Assembly (NCBI GenBank): GCA_002167365.1
Contig: NHCU01000037.1
Location: 7,680 to 13,110, forward strand
DNA from: Betaproteobacteria bacterium TMED41
GTDB taxonomy: Bacteria > Pseudomonadota > Gammaproteobacteria > Burkholderiales > Burkholderiaceae_A
Direction of reading: 5' to 3'
Length of the DNA: 5,431 nucleotides
A model generated the notes under the pieces. The model searched no databases and was not told where the DNA came from. It saw only the letters and a list, made by a program, of their open reading frames with translations. A program made the position numbers and the translations under genes. Positions 1 to 5,431 of this stretch are shown here, one piece after another (the first letter of the stretch is position 1; each line of letters begins with the position of its first letter).

Positions 1-927
1 AAATCTGAAAAAAATAAATCAACAACTTCATCAAAGATCTGGTCTAGTTTAACAGCGTCAAGAAGAAATTTTGTTGGCTTATTCAGAAAAACAGAAATTC
101 ATGAATCGTGGTTTGAACATATAGAAGAGTCACTGATTTTATCAGATGTTGGTCCAAAACTATCAATGGATATCATCAATGAATTAAGGCTTTTAATTAA
201 AGAAAACCCAAAAAATTCAGAGCCGAATTTAGCCCGTGAAAAACTAATTAGCATTATAAAAAATAAATTAATCCAACTAAAATGTGAAAATAAATTCACT
301 GAAAATCCAACCATTATTATGATTGTTGGAGTTAATGGAAGTGGAAAAACTACCAGCATCGGCAAACTTGCTTTTCACTATAAAAAAAATGGTAAAAACA
401 TATTATTAGCGGCTGGAGACACATTCAGAGCCGCTGCTCAGGAACAGCTGGTTTTCTGGGGTGCCAAAAATAACGTTAGCGTTATTTCCCAAAAAAATGG
501 TGATCCTGCCGCCATTGCATTCGATAGTACAAAAGCAGCTGTTGCAAGGAAAGCCGAAATCTTAATTATTGATACTGCCGGAAGGCTTCCGACTCAACTT
601 CACTTAATGGATGAGTTAAAAAAAATAAAAAAAGTCGTTTCAAAAGCACTGCCGCAAGGGCCTCATCATATCTGGATGACTATTGATGGCGGTGCTGGGC
701 AAGGCGTTCTTAAACAGGTAGAGGCGTTTCATAGCGCATTAAATTTAAGCGGAATTATAGTAACTAAATTAGATGGTTCTGCCAAAGGAGGGATGCTTTT
801 AGCATTGAGCGAAGAATATAAAATTCCTGTGAGGTTTGTAGGTGTAGGTGAAAAGATTGACGACTTAGAGGAATTCAATCCATCTGCGTCTTCTACAGCC
901 CTAATTGGAACTAGTGACTTTATCTAA
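1..927 (+). CDS. ftsY: Signal recognition particle receptor FtsY, 5'-truncated by the window edge
   Basis: FtsY is the SRP receptor. It is a membrane-associated GTPase that pairs with Ffh to deliver ribosomes making inner-membrane proteins to the Sec translocon. The frame is open from base 1, giving 308 visible residues, so the true start lies to the left. The ATG at 166 is internal, because the codons before it encode the conserved N-domain helices (LTASRRNFVG, then HIEESLILSDVG). Visible-residue positions: N domain about 15-95; P-loop GVNGSGKTT 110-118; DTFRAAA 140-146; DTAGR 191-195; TKLDGSAKGG 255-264; and the closing loop FVGVGEKIDDLEEFNP near 279-294. This is the complete NG core. Any acidic A domain would lie outside the window. 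The stop TAA shares bases with the stop of the convergent decarboxylase gene. ftsE and ftsX, its usual downstream partners, are not here. Identification is secure. Confidence 0.97.
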   Translation, partial: KSEKNKSTTSSKIWSSLTASRRNFVGLFRKTEIHESWFEHIEESLILSDVGPKLSMDIINELRLLIKENPKNSEPNLAREKLISIIKNKLIQLKCENKFTENPTIIMIVGVNGSGKTTSIGKLAFHYKKNGKNILLAAGDTFRAAAQEQLVFWGAKNNVSVISQKNGDPAAIAFDSTKAAVARKAEILIIDTAGRLPTQLHLMDELKKIKKVVSKALPQGPHHIWMTIDGGAGQGVLKQVEAFHSALNLSGIIVTKLDGSAKGGMLLALSEEYKIPVRFVGVGEKIDDLEEFNPSASSTALIGTSDFI

Positions 928-3212
928 TCAACCTTAACGCAATCTACAAAATATTCCAATATTCCAGCACTGTTTTTTTTTGATACAAGCCCGTGAATAT
1001 CAGCTTCAAAGCCTGGAAAGCTTTTGTTAAAGTTTCTTGCAAATCTTAAGTATTTGACTATTGTCTCATTAAATCTTTCACCAGGAATAAGTAATGGAAT
1101 CCCGGGTGGATATGGCGTCAACAAACTTGTTGTTATTCTGCCCTCTAACTCATCGATAGGAACTCTATCTGTCTTTCCCCTAGACACTGAAGAAAATGCA
1201 TCTGCAGGTTTCATAGCAGGTTCCATGTTCGACAAATACATTTTAGTCGTGAGTTTTGCTATGTTGTTTTCTTTGTATGTATCGTGCAATTCTTTGCACA
1301 AATCTTTTAGTCCAACTTTTACATATTTAGAATGATTTGCGCAAAACTCAGGTAAAACTCTCCACATAGGTTGGTTTTTGTCGTAGTCGTCTTTAAACTG
1401 TTGAATGGCCGTGAGGAGAGTATTCCAACGCCCTTTGGTTATGCCTATGGTAAACATTATAAAAAAAGAATACAAACCTGTTTTCTCTACAATGACCCCA
1501 TGTTCAGATAAGTAACGAGTAACCATCGAAGCTGGTATTCCCTGCTCATCAAATTCTCCGTTCATGTTTAACCCAGGTGTGACTATGGTAGATTTTATTG
1601 GGTCGAGCATGTTAAATTTGGGTTCAACTTTTCCAAACCCATGCCAATTTTCTTCAGGCTTTAGGATCCAGTGTTCTTTCAGGGCCATACCGTCACTATC
1701 TTCAGCAATTTCTTCAGGCCCCCATACTTTAAACCACCAATCACTGTAACCTATTTCTTTTTCCACTTTTTGCATAGCTCGTCTAAAATCTAAAGCTTCA
1801 ATTATAGATTCTTCAACTAGAGCAGTACCACCTGGGGGTTCCATCATTGCTGCTGCAACATCTAAGGAAGCAATAATTGAATATTGAGGACTTGTAGAAA
1901 CGTGCATGTGATAAGCCTCATTAAATAAATTATGGTCAAAACGACGTGATTCCGAGTCTTGCACTAGAATTTGAGAAGCCTGAGACAGACCTGCTAAAAG
2001 CTTGTGAATGGATTGTGTAGAGAAAACTATAGAATGTTTAGCCTTTGGTCTATTAGGTCCAATTGCATGCATGTTCATATAAAATTCATGAAAAGCAGCA
2101 TGAGGTAACCATGCCTCATCAAAATGCAGAGTCTGAATTGAATCCCCTAAAACCTCTTTTATCATTTCAACATTGTAAAGAATTCCGTCATATGTACTTT
2201 GTGTCAATGTCAATATTTTTGGGGTATTTTCCCCAATTTTTTTAGCTCTCTCAAAAGCCTCGAGCGCTATGGGATTTTTTTTAATTTTATCAAGTATATT
2301 TTCTGGACGAAATTCATCGAGAGGGATGGGCCCAATGATTCCCAGATTATTTCTAGTAGGCATTAAAAAAACAGGGACAGCACCAGTCATAGTTATGGCG
2401 TGCAGGATACTTTTGTGACAATTCCTATCGACAACAACTATATCTCCTGGAGAAACTGAGGCATGCCAAACTATCTTATTTGAGGTCGATGTTCCGTTAG
2501 TTACAAAATAACTATGGTCAGCGTTGAAAATTCTTGCTGCATTTGTTTCAGACTCAGCAACTGGTCCAGTGTGATCAAGCAACTGGCCCAATTCATCGAC
2601 TGCATTACAAACATCAGCTCGTAGCATATTTTCACCAAAAAACTGATGAAACATTTGTCCTACTGGCGATTTCAAAAAAGCTACCCCACCAGAATGACCA
2701 GGACAATGCCATGAATAAGACCCATCTTGAGCGTAATTTACCAGTGCTCTAAAAAACGGTGGCGCCAAGGAATCTAAGTAAGACTTAGCTTCTCTGATTA
2801 TGTGTCTAGCTACGAACTCAGGTGTATCCTCAAACATATGAATAAATCCGTGCATTTCCCTCAGTACATCGTTTGGAATGTGCCTAGAAGTTCTTGTCTC
2901 CCCGTACAAATATATCGGCATTTCATTATTTCTAACCCGTATCTCTGAAATGAACGCCCTAATACTTTTTAAAGCAGATTCTGTTTCAGCTTCAGAACCA
3001 TCACCAAATTCTTCATCATCAATTGACAGGATAAATGCTGATGCTCGGGATTGTTGCTGTGCAAATTGAGTTAGATCTCCGTAACTTGTTACTCCCAATA
3101 CCTCCATGCCCTCTTTTTCTAAAGCATCAGCGAGTGATCTGACTCCAAAACCTGAGGTATTTTCTGATCTAAAATCTTCATCTATAATTACAACTGGAAA
3201 TCTAAATTTCAT
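924..3212 (-). CDS. PLP-dependent Orn/Lys/Arg decarboxylase (fold type I, group III)
   Basis: This enzyme removes CO2 from a basic amino acid to give cadaverine, putrescine or agmatine, and is probably cytosolic. It has 762 residues, close to E. coli AdiA (about 755) and longer than LdcI (about 715). Domains in order: an N-terminal wing resembling a receiver domain (about 1-130); a linker; the PLP-binding core (about 160-450); and a C-terminal domain. Catalytic features: CPGHSGG 170-176; VTNGTSTSNK 237-246 (PLP phosphate); DRNCHKS 262-268, with H266 expected to stack on PLP; HFDEAW 363-368; and Schiff-base lysine K404 in STQSIHK. The WHGF…MLDPIK segment resembles both AdiA and LdcI. HGVIVEKTGLYSF (571-583) and the ending PYPPGIPLLIPGERF followed by FPGFEADIHG resemble lysine and ornithine enzymes more. 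Substrate is therefore unsettled, with lysine or ornithine favoured. The start ATG has no clear Shine-Dalgarno sequence. The gene diverges from rpoH. Confidence 0.94.
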   Translation of the reverse strand: MKFRFPVVIIDEDFRSENTSGFGVRSLADALEKEGMEVLGVTSYGDLTQFAQQQSRASAFILSIDDEEFGDGSEAETESALKSIRAFISEIRVRNNEMPIYLYGETRTSRHIPNDVLREMHGFIHMFEDTPEFVARHIIREAKSYLDSLAPPFFRALVNYAQDGSYSWHCPGHSGGVAFLKSPVGQMFHQFFGENMLRADVCNAVDELGQLLDHTGPVAESETNAARIFNADHSYFVTNGTSTSNKIVWHASVSPGDIVVVDRNCHKSILHAITMTGAVPVFLMPTRNNLGIIGPIPLDEFRPENILDKIKKNPIALEAFERAKKIGENTPKILTLTQSTYDGILYNVEMIKEVLGDSIQTLHFDEAWLPHAAFHEFYMNMHAIGPNRPKAKHSIVFSTQSIHKLLAGLSQASQILVQDSESRRFDHNLFNEAYHMHVSTSPQYSIIASLDVAAAMMEPPGGTALVEESIIEALDFRRAMQKVEKEIGYSDWWFKVWGPEEIAEDSDGMALKEHWILKPEENWHGFGKVEPKFNMLDPIKSTIVTPGLNMNGEFDEQGIPASMVTRYLSEHGVIVEKTGLYSFFIMFTIGITKGRWNTLLTAIQQFKDDYDKNQPMWRVLPEFCANHSKYVKVGLKDLCKELHDTYKENNIAKLTTKMYLSNMEPAMKPADAFSSVSRGKTDRVPIDELEGRITTSLLTPYPPGIPLLIPGERFNETIVKYLRFARNFNKSFPGFEADIHGLVSKKNSAGILEYFVDCVKVD

Positions 3213-3247
3213 ATTATTTCGTTTAAAAATTATTTTGATTAATGAAA

Positions 3248-3276
3248 ATAATAAGCTACAAATTAGGTAGTTTAAA
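3248..3276 (-). promoter_or_regulatory. Candidate sigma-70 promoter for the decarboxylase gene
   Basis: Read on the minus strand, TTTAAA (3276-3271, four of six matches to TTGACA) is followed after 17 bases by TATTAT (3253-3248, five of six matches to TATAAT). Transcription would start near 3241, about 28 bases before the ATG at 3212. The region is very AT-rich, so such matches arise easily by chance. The call rests on spacing and position only. Confidence 0.3.
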
Positions 3277-3294
3277 ACAAGTTGTTTATTAAAC
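3270..3294. promoter_or_regulatory. Operator-like imperfect inverted repeat between the divergent genes
   Basis: The core AAACAA-G-TTGTTT (3275-3287) is a perfect 13-base palindrome. It is flanked by GTTTA (3270-3274) and TAAAC (3290-3294), which pair with each other around a two-base offset. A one-base centre cannot fold as an RNA hairpin, so a protein-binding site is more plausible than a terminator. It overlaps the proposed -35 of the decarboxylase and lies about 20 bases upstream of the rpoH -35. No regulator gene is visible, so the ligand protein is unknown. Confidence 0.25.
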
Positions 3295-3315
3295 CTTAAT
3301 GAAAAAAGTTGGAAC

Positions 3316-3343
3316 TTGATTTATAATTGGCAGTCTATATACT
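3316..3343 (+). promoter_or_regulatory. Sigma-70-type promoter for rpoH
   Basis: TTGATT (3316-3321, four of six matches to TTGACA), a 16-base spacer and TATACT (3338-3343, five of six matches to TATAAT) lie directly before rpoH. Transcription would start near 3350, leaving a leader of only about 18 bases containing the ribosome binding site. The bases before the -35 read CTTGAT, slightly like the sigma-32 -35 element, but no CCCCAT-like -10 follows, so a housekeeping promoter is the better reading. Confidence 0.55.
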
Positions 3344-3357
3344 AGAGTGCTAATTTT

Positions 3358-3363
3358 GAAGGG
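3358..3363 (+). promoter_or_regulatory. Ribosome binding site of rpoH
   Basis: GAAGGG lies five bases before the ATG at 3369. It is the only good Shine-Dalgarno sequence in front of a gene start in this window; the decarboxylase and ctaB starts have none that is obvious. It fixes the rpoH start and suggests comparatively efficient initiation. Confidence 0.7.
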
Positions 3364-3368
3364 TAATA

Positions 3369-4253
3369 ATGGTCGATTGTGCTTTTACTGATAACTCTAA
3401 TGCTTTGATTAAAGCCTTCGTATCTCCTGGATCTGATCTTGGAGCATACATATCTTCAGTTCATCAATTTCCTATTCTTTCTGCTGAAAAAGAATTAGAA
3501 CTAGCTATGCGCTTACAAAAAAACCAGGATCTTGAGGCGGCTAGAGAATTAATTTTGTCTCATTTGAGAGTTGTAGTCTCAATATCAAGGCAATATACGA
3601 ACTATGGCTTATCGCAAGGCGACCTAATTCAAGAGGGTAACATTGGTCTAATGAAGGCAGTGAAAAGGTTTGACCCTGATCGGGGTGTCAGGCTTTTCTC
3701 CTTTGCCATTCATTGGATCAAAGCCGAAATAAACGAATTTGTTTTAAAGAACTGGAAAATTGTTAAAATTGCTACTACCAAGGCTCAGCGAAAATTGTTT
3801 TTTAATCTGAGAGGACTAAAAAATAAATTGGGAACTGACATTAACCTGAGTTCAGACGAAGCGCAGTCAATTGCCTCGACTCTTAACGTTAGTGAAGACG
3901 AAGTATTTGAGATGAACAACAGACTTGTTTGCAGTGATGCTCCTTTAGAAGGGAACAATGAATCTACAGGCCCTATTGATTATTTGACTTCTGAAAACTC
4001 TGATCCAGCTTCACTTGTTGCCGACAGACAAGAATCCTCTTACAGAGTTAATCAATTAAATGAAGCAATAAAAAACCTCGACGAAAGAAGCCAAGTTGTA
4101 ATTTCTGAAAGGTGGCTCAAAAAAGAAGAAGGTGTCAAAACCAAAACTCTCAAACAATTGGCTGTTGAACTAGAAGTTTCTGCAGAGAGGGTTCGCCAAA
4201 TAGAAGTATGTGCACTAGAAAATTTAAAAAAAATACTTGCAAAAAATAACTAA
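3369..4253 (+). CDS. rpoH: RNA polymerase heat-shock sigma factor RpoH (sigma-32)
   Basis: This is the alternative sigma factor that directs RNA polymerase to heat-shock promoters (chaperones, proteases). Its 294 residues are near the family norm of about 285. Region 1.2/2.1 runs from LGAYISSVHQFP (24-35) through LEAARELILSHLR (55-67). The core-binding segment GDLIQEGNIGLMKAVKRFDPDRG follows at 84-106, and region 2.3-2.4 with HWIKAEI at 115-121. The RpoH box QRKLFFNLR at 140-148 separates this protein from RpoD and RpoS. Region 4.2, with its helix-turn-helix TLKQLAVELEVSAERVRQIE, lies at about 260-279. Residues equivalent to E. coli L47, A50 and I54, which control turnover and SRP-dependent membrane targeting, are kept as L55, A58 and I62. 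C281 after the recognition helix replaces a residue that I recall as usually basic or polar. The stop overlaps that of ctaB by four bases. The clear promoter and binding site just upstream support expression as its own unit. Confidence 0.97.
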   Translation: MVDCAFTDNSNALIKAFVSPGSDLGAYISSVHQFPILSAEKELELAMRLQKNQDLEAARELILSHLRVVVSISRQYTNYGLSQGDLIQEGNIGLMKAVKRFDPDRGVRLFSFAIHWIKAEINEFVLKNWKIVKIATTKAQRKLFFNLRGLKNKLGTDINLSSDEAQSIASTLNVSEDEVFEMNNRLVCSDAPLEGNNESTGPIDYLTSENSDPASLVADRQESSYRVNQLNEAIKNLDERSQVVISERWLKKEEGVKTKTLKQLAVELEVSAERVRQIEVCALENLKKILAKNN

Positions 4254-5140
4254 TACAAGTGTTGCAATCCTTTATCAACCATTAATGCCGCAAAAATATA
4301 AGTCAAATAATTGATAGAATATTTGAAGTGCTTTCTAGCCAACTCCTCAGAGTAATCACTGTAGAGACTTAAGCTTAGTTTTAAAAAATAAATACCTGAA
4401 AACATTGCTATAGCTAAATACACTACTCCGCTCATTCCAATTGCTGTTGGCAAAACCGAAGTGCCAATTAATAAGAATGTGTAAAGAAGTATTTGTAACC
4501 TTGTAAATTTGGATCCATGTGTCACTGGTAACATTGGTAATCCTGACCTCTCATAGTCATCACTTCTGTATAACGCCAGTGACCAAAAGTGTGGAGGAGT
4601 CCAAATAAAAATAATAAGAAAAAGAATCCAAGCTTCTGGAGGGGTTGTTCCAGTAACTGCAGCCCATCCTAGAACTGGAGGCATTGCCCCAGACGCACCA
4701 CCAATTACTATGTTTTGAGGTGTTCGAGGTTTAAGTAGTAGAGTATAAAAGAAAGCATAGCCTGCAAATGTTAACAAGGTTAACCAGGCAGTTAGAGAAT
4801 TCACATAACCCATCAATAATGCAAATCCTGAAACTCCGAGAACCGTTGAGAATAAGATAGTTTGCTTAGTGGTGAGTGTTCCAGTAGGTAACGGCCTCCA
4901 AGCAGTTCTTGCCATTTTTGCATCAATGTTTCTTTCGACCAAACAATTGACTGCCGCTGCCGCACTTGCAACTAAAGTTATACCAATGATGGCGTTTATC
5001 AGCACAAAATAAGAAATTGACTGAGGTAAAGCCATAACCATACCTATAACCGCGCAAAAAACAATCAGCAAATTAACTTTAGGCTTGGTTAGTGCCAGGT
5101 ACTGAGAAAAGCTGGAGGAAATATCAGCAACTGTTGTCAT
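4250..5140 (-). CDS. ctaB: Protoheme IX farnesyltransferase (heme O synthase), UbiA family
   Basis: CtaB (CyoE) transfers a farnesyl group to the 2-vinyl group of protoheme IX, making heme O for terminal oxidases and the precursor of heme A. It is an inner-membrane protein. The 296 residues match the usual length, and about eight or nine hydrophobic segments are visible, from about 22-40 to about 272-290. The first prenyl-diphosphate/Mg motif is N65-x3-E69-x3-D73 with MARTAWRPLPTG (76-87). The second lies around D194, D195 and Y196, followed by LPMLPVTHG (201-209). KPRTPQNIVIGGASGAMPP (137-155) and WTPPHFWSLAL (180-190) are family signatures. The start ATG is supported by alignment of QYLALTKPKV with other CtaB N-termini. 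The upstream gene ends only 9 bases away on the same strand, so the two are probably cotranscribed. No strong Shine-Dalgarno sequence is seen. ctaA, normally adjacent, is missing from this position. Confidence 0.96.
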   Translation of the reverse strand: MTTVADISSSFSQYLALTKPKVNLLIVFCAVIGMVMALPQSISYFVLINAIIGITLVASAAAAVNCLVERNIDAKMARTAWRPLPTGTLTTKQTILFSTVLGVSGFALLMGYVNSLTAWLTLLTFAGYAFFYTLLLKPRTPQNIVIGGASGAMPPVLGWAAVTGTTPPEAWILFLIIFIWTPPHFWSLALYRSDDYERSGLPMLPVTHGSKFTRLQILLYTFLLIGTSVLPTAIGMSGVVYLAIAMFSGIYFLKLSLSLYSDYSEELARKHFKYSINYLTYIFAALMVDKGLQHLY

Positions 5141-5149
5141 TAAGAAGAC

Positions 5150-5431
5150 TCAACCAGTTCTTGAAACTTTTAATAATCTTGTTAAATCTTTATGAATTTT
5201 CTTAATATCTGGATTTGGTGGATATCTCATCATAAAGTGCCCTTGTGGATCTATAAGCCATAAACCTTTGTAATTAAAATTTTTATCAAAATCTTTGCTA
5301 GTTAATTCTAAACGTCTTAAAAAGTCAATATTATTACTTAGCCTCAAACCCCATGTTCCTTCAAATTCTTCCTGATTGCTAGCTTTGGTTAAAGATAAAT
5401 CATTATCTATAAGCCATATTCTTTCTACTCT
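5150..5431 (-). CDS. Small SCO/thioredoxin-like protein of the cox assembly cluster, C-terminal part
   Basis: The frame is open from the right edge to TGA at 5152-5150, giving 93 visible residues. A TTG at 5347 could be taken as a start, but coding continues upstream of it (EEFEGTWG, and RIWLIDND near the edge), so the gene begins outside the window. GTWGLRLS, then GLWLIDPQGHFMMRYPP and the end DLTRLLKVSRTG match my memory of a poorly characterised protein of about 200 residues. That protein is encoded between surf1 and ctaA in beta- and gammaproteobacterial cytochrome c oxidase clusters. The WLIDPQG…MRYP segment resembles the C-terminal part of SCO/thioredoxin folds. No CxxxC copper or redox motif is in the visible part. 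It probably acts in cytochrome oxidase assembly, inferred only from position. The stop is 9 bases before ctaB. Confidence 0.75.
   Translation of the reverse strand, partial: RVERIWLIDNDLSLTKASNQEEFEGTWGLRLSNNIDFLRRLELTSKDFDKNFNYKGLWLIDPQGHFMMRYPPNPDIKKIHKDLTRLLKVSRTG

Noticed and set aside
99..365. Minus-strand open frame of 88 codons opposite ftsY
   Set aside because: It lies fully inside the conserved FtsY N domain and P-loop coding region. Its hydrophobic translation comes from AT-rich antisense sequence.
615..632. A8-T-A7 stretch in ftsY as a programmed frameshift site
   Set aside because: The frame continues uninterrupted into conserved FtsY motifs, and lysine-rich codons in an AT-rich genome explain the run.
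166..927. ATG at 166 as the start of ftsY
   Set aside because: The same frame is open back to base 1, and its translation matches conserved FtsY N-domain helices. The gene is therefore longer and begins outside the window.
950..981. AATATTCCA direct repeat plus T9 run as a rho-independent terminator for ftsY
   Set aside because: No stable GC-rich stem precedes the T-run; CAGCACTG gives at most three pairs. The bases are accounted for as decarboxylase coding sequence (EYF and SKKN codons).
1024..3069. Several plus-strand open frames of 60 to 103 codons lying inside the decarboxylase gene
   Set aside because: They are antisense shadows of a strongly conserved enzyme, with low-complexity or nondescript translations and no good ribosome binding site.
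3344..3420. RNA thermosensor controlling rpoH translation, as in E. coli
   Set aside because: The binding site GAAGGG sits in an AT-rich short leader, and I could not find a convincing pairing partner in the early coding region by eye. Folding would be needed to claim one.
5150..5347. TTG at 5347 as the start of a 65-residue protein
   Set aside because: The frame stays open to the window edge, and the upstream residues continue the same family pattern (GTWGLRLS spans the TTG). It is an internal leucine codon.

Overview
The window is an AT-rich stretch (roughly a third G+C by eye) of a bacterial chromosome. It is packed with housekeeping genes and has only one real intergenic space. Gene content and protein wording point to a betaproteobacterium with a compact genome. 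RpoH has the wording I associate with betaproteobacterial sigma-32 (VHQFPILSAE, KAVKRFDPDRGVRLFSFA). CtaB carries NCLVERNIDAKMARTAWRP, and a small SCO-like protein of the cytochrome oxidase cluster lies next to it. A streamlined aquatic lineage such as the Methylophilales OM43 type would fit, but that is inference; the sequence alone does not name the taxon.

Layout from left to right: (1) ftsY, + strand, entering from the left edge, with its whole NG GTPase core visible; (2) a 762-residue PLP-dependent Orn/Lys/Arg decarboxylase on the - strand, convergent with ftsY; (3) a 156-base divergent intergenic region with a good promoter and ribosome binding site for rpoH, a weaker candidate promoter for the decarboxylase, and an operator-like inverted repeat; (4) rpoH (sigma-32), + strand; (5) ctaB/cyoE (heme O synthase), - strand, convergent with rpoH; (6) the C-terminal part of a small SCO/thioredoxin-like protein of the cox assembly cluster, - strand, running off the right edge 9 bases upstream of ctaB.

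The layout resembles the familiar proteobacterial neighbourhood in which the cox cluster (…surf1, SCO-like protein, ctaA, ctaB, SCO1) meets the ftsY-ftsE-ftsX-rpoH block, but in a pared-down and rearranged form. ftsE and ftsX are absent between ftsY and rpoH, and a decarboxylase on the opposite strand sits there instead. ctaA is absent between the SCO-like gene and ctaB, and SCO1 is absent after ctaB. Both convergent pairs overlap by exactly four bases through the same tetranucleotide CTAA, leaving no room for ordinary terminators.

Functionally the genes cover membrane protein targeting (FtsY), heat-shock transcription (RpoH, which in E. coli is itself delivered to the membrane by SRP and FtsY), terminal oxidase heme supply and assembly (CtaB and the SCO-like protein), and amino-acid decarboxylation for acid tolerance or polyamine supply. 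I found no tRNA, rRNA, CRISPR array, insertion sequence or prophage signal, and no clearly undescribed system. The main interest lies in what the gene order has lost and gained.
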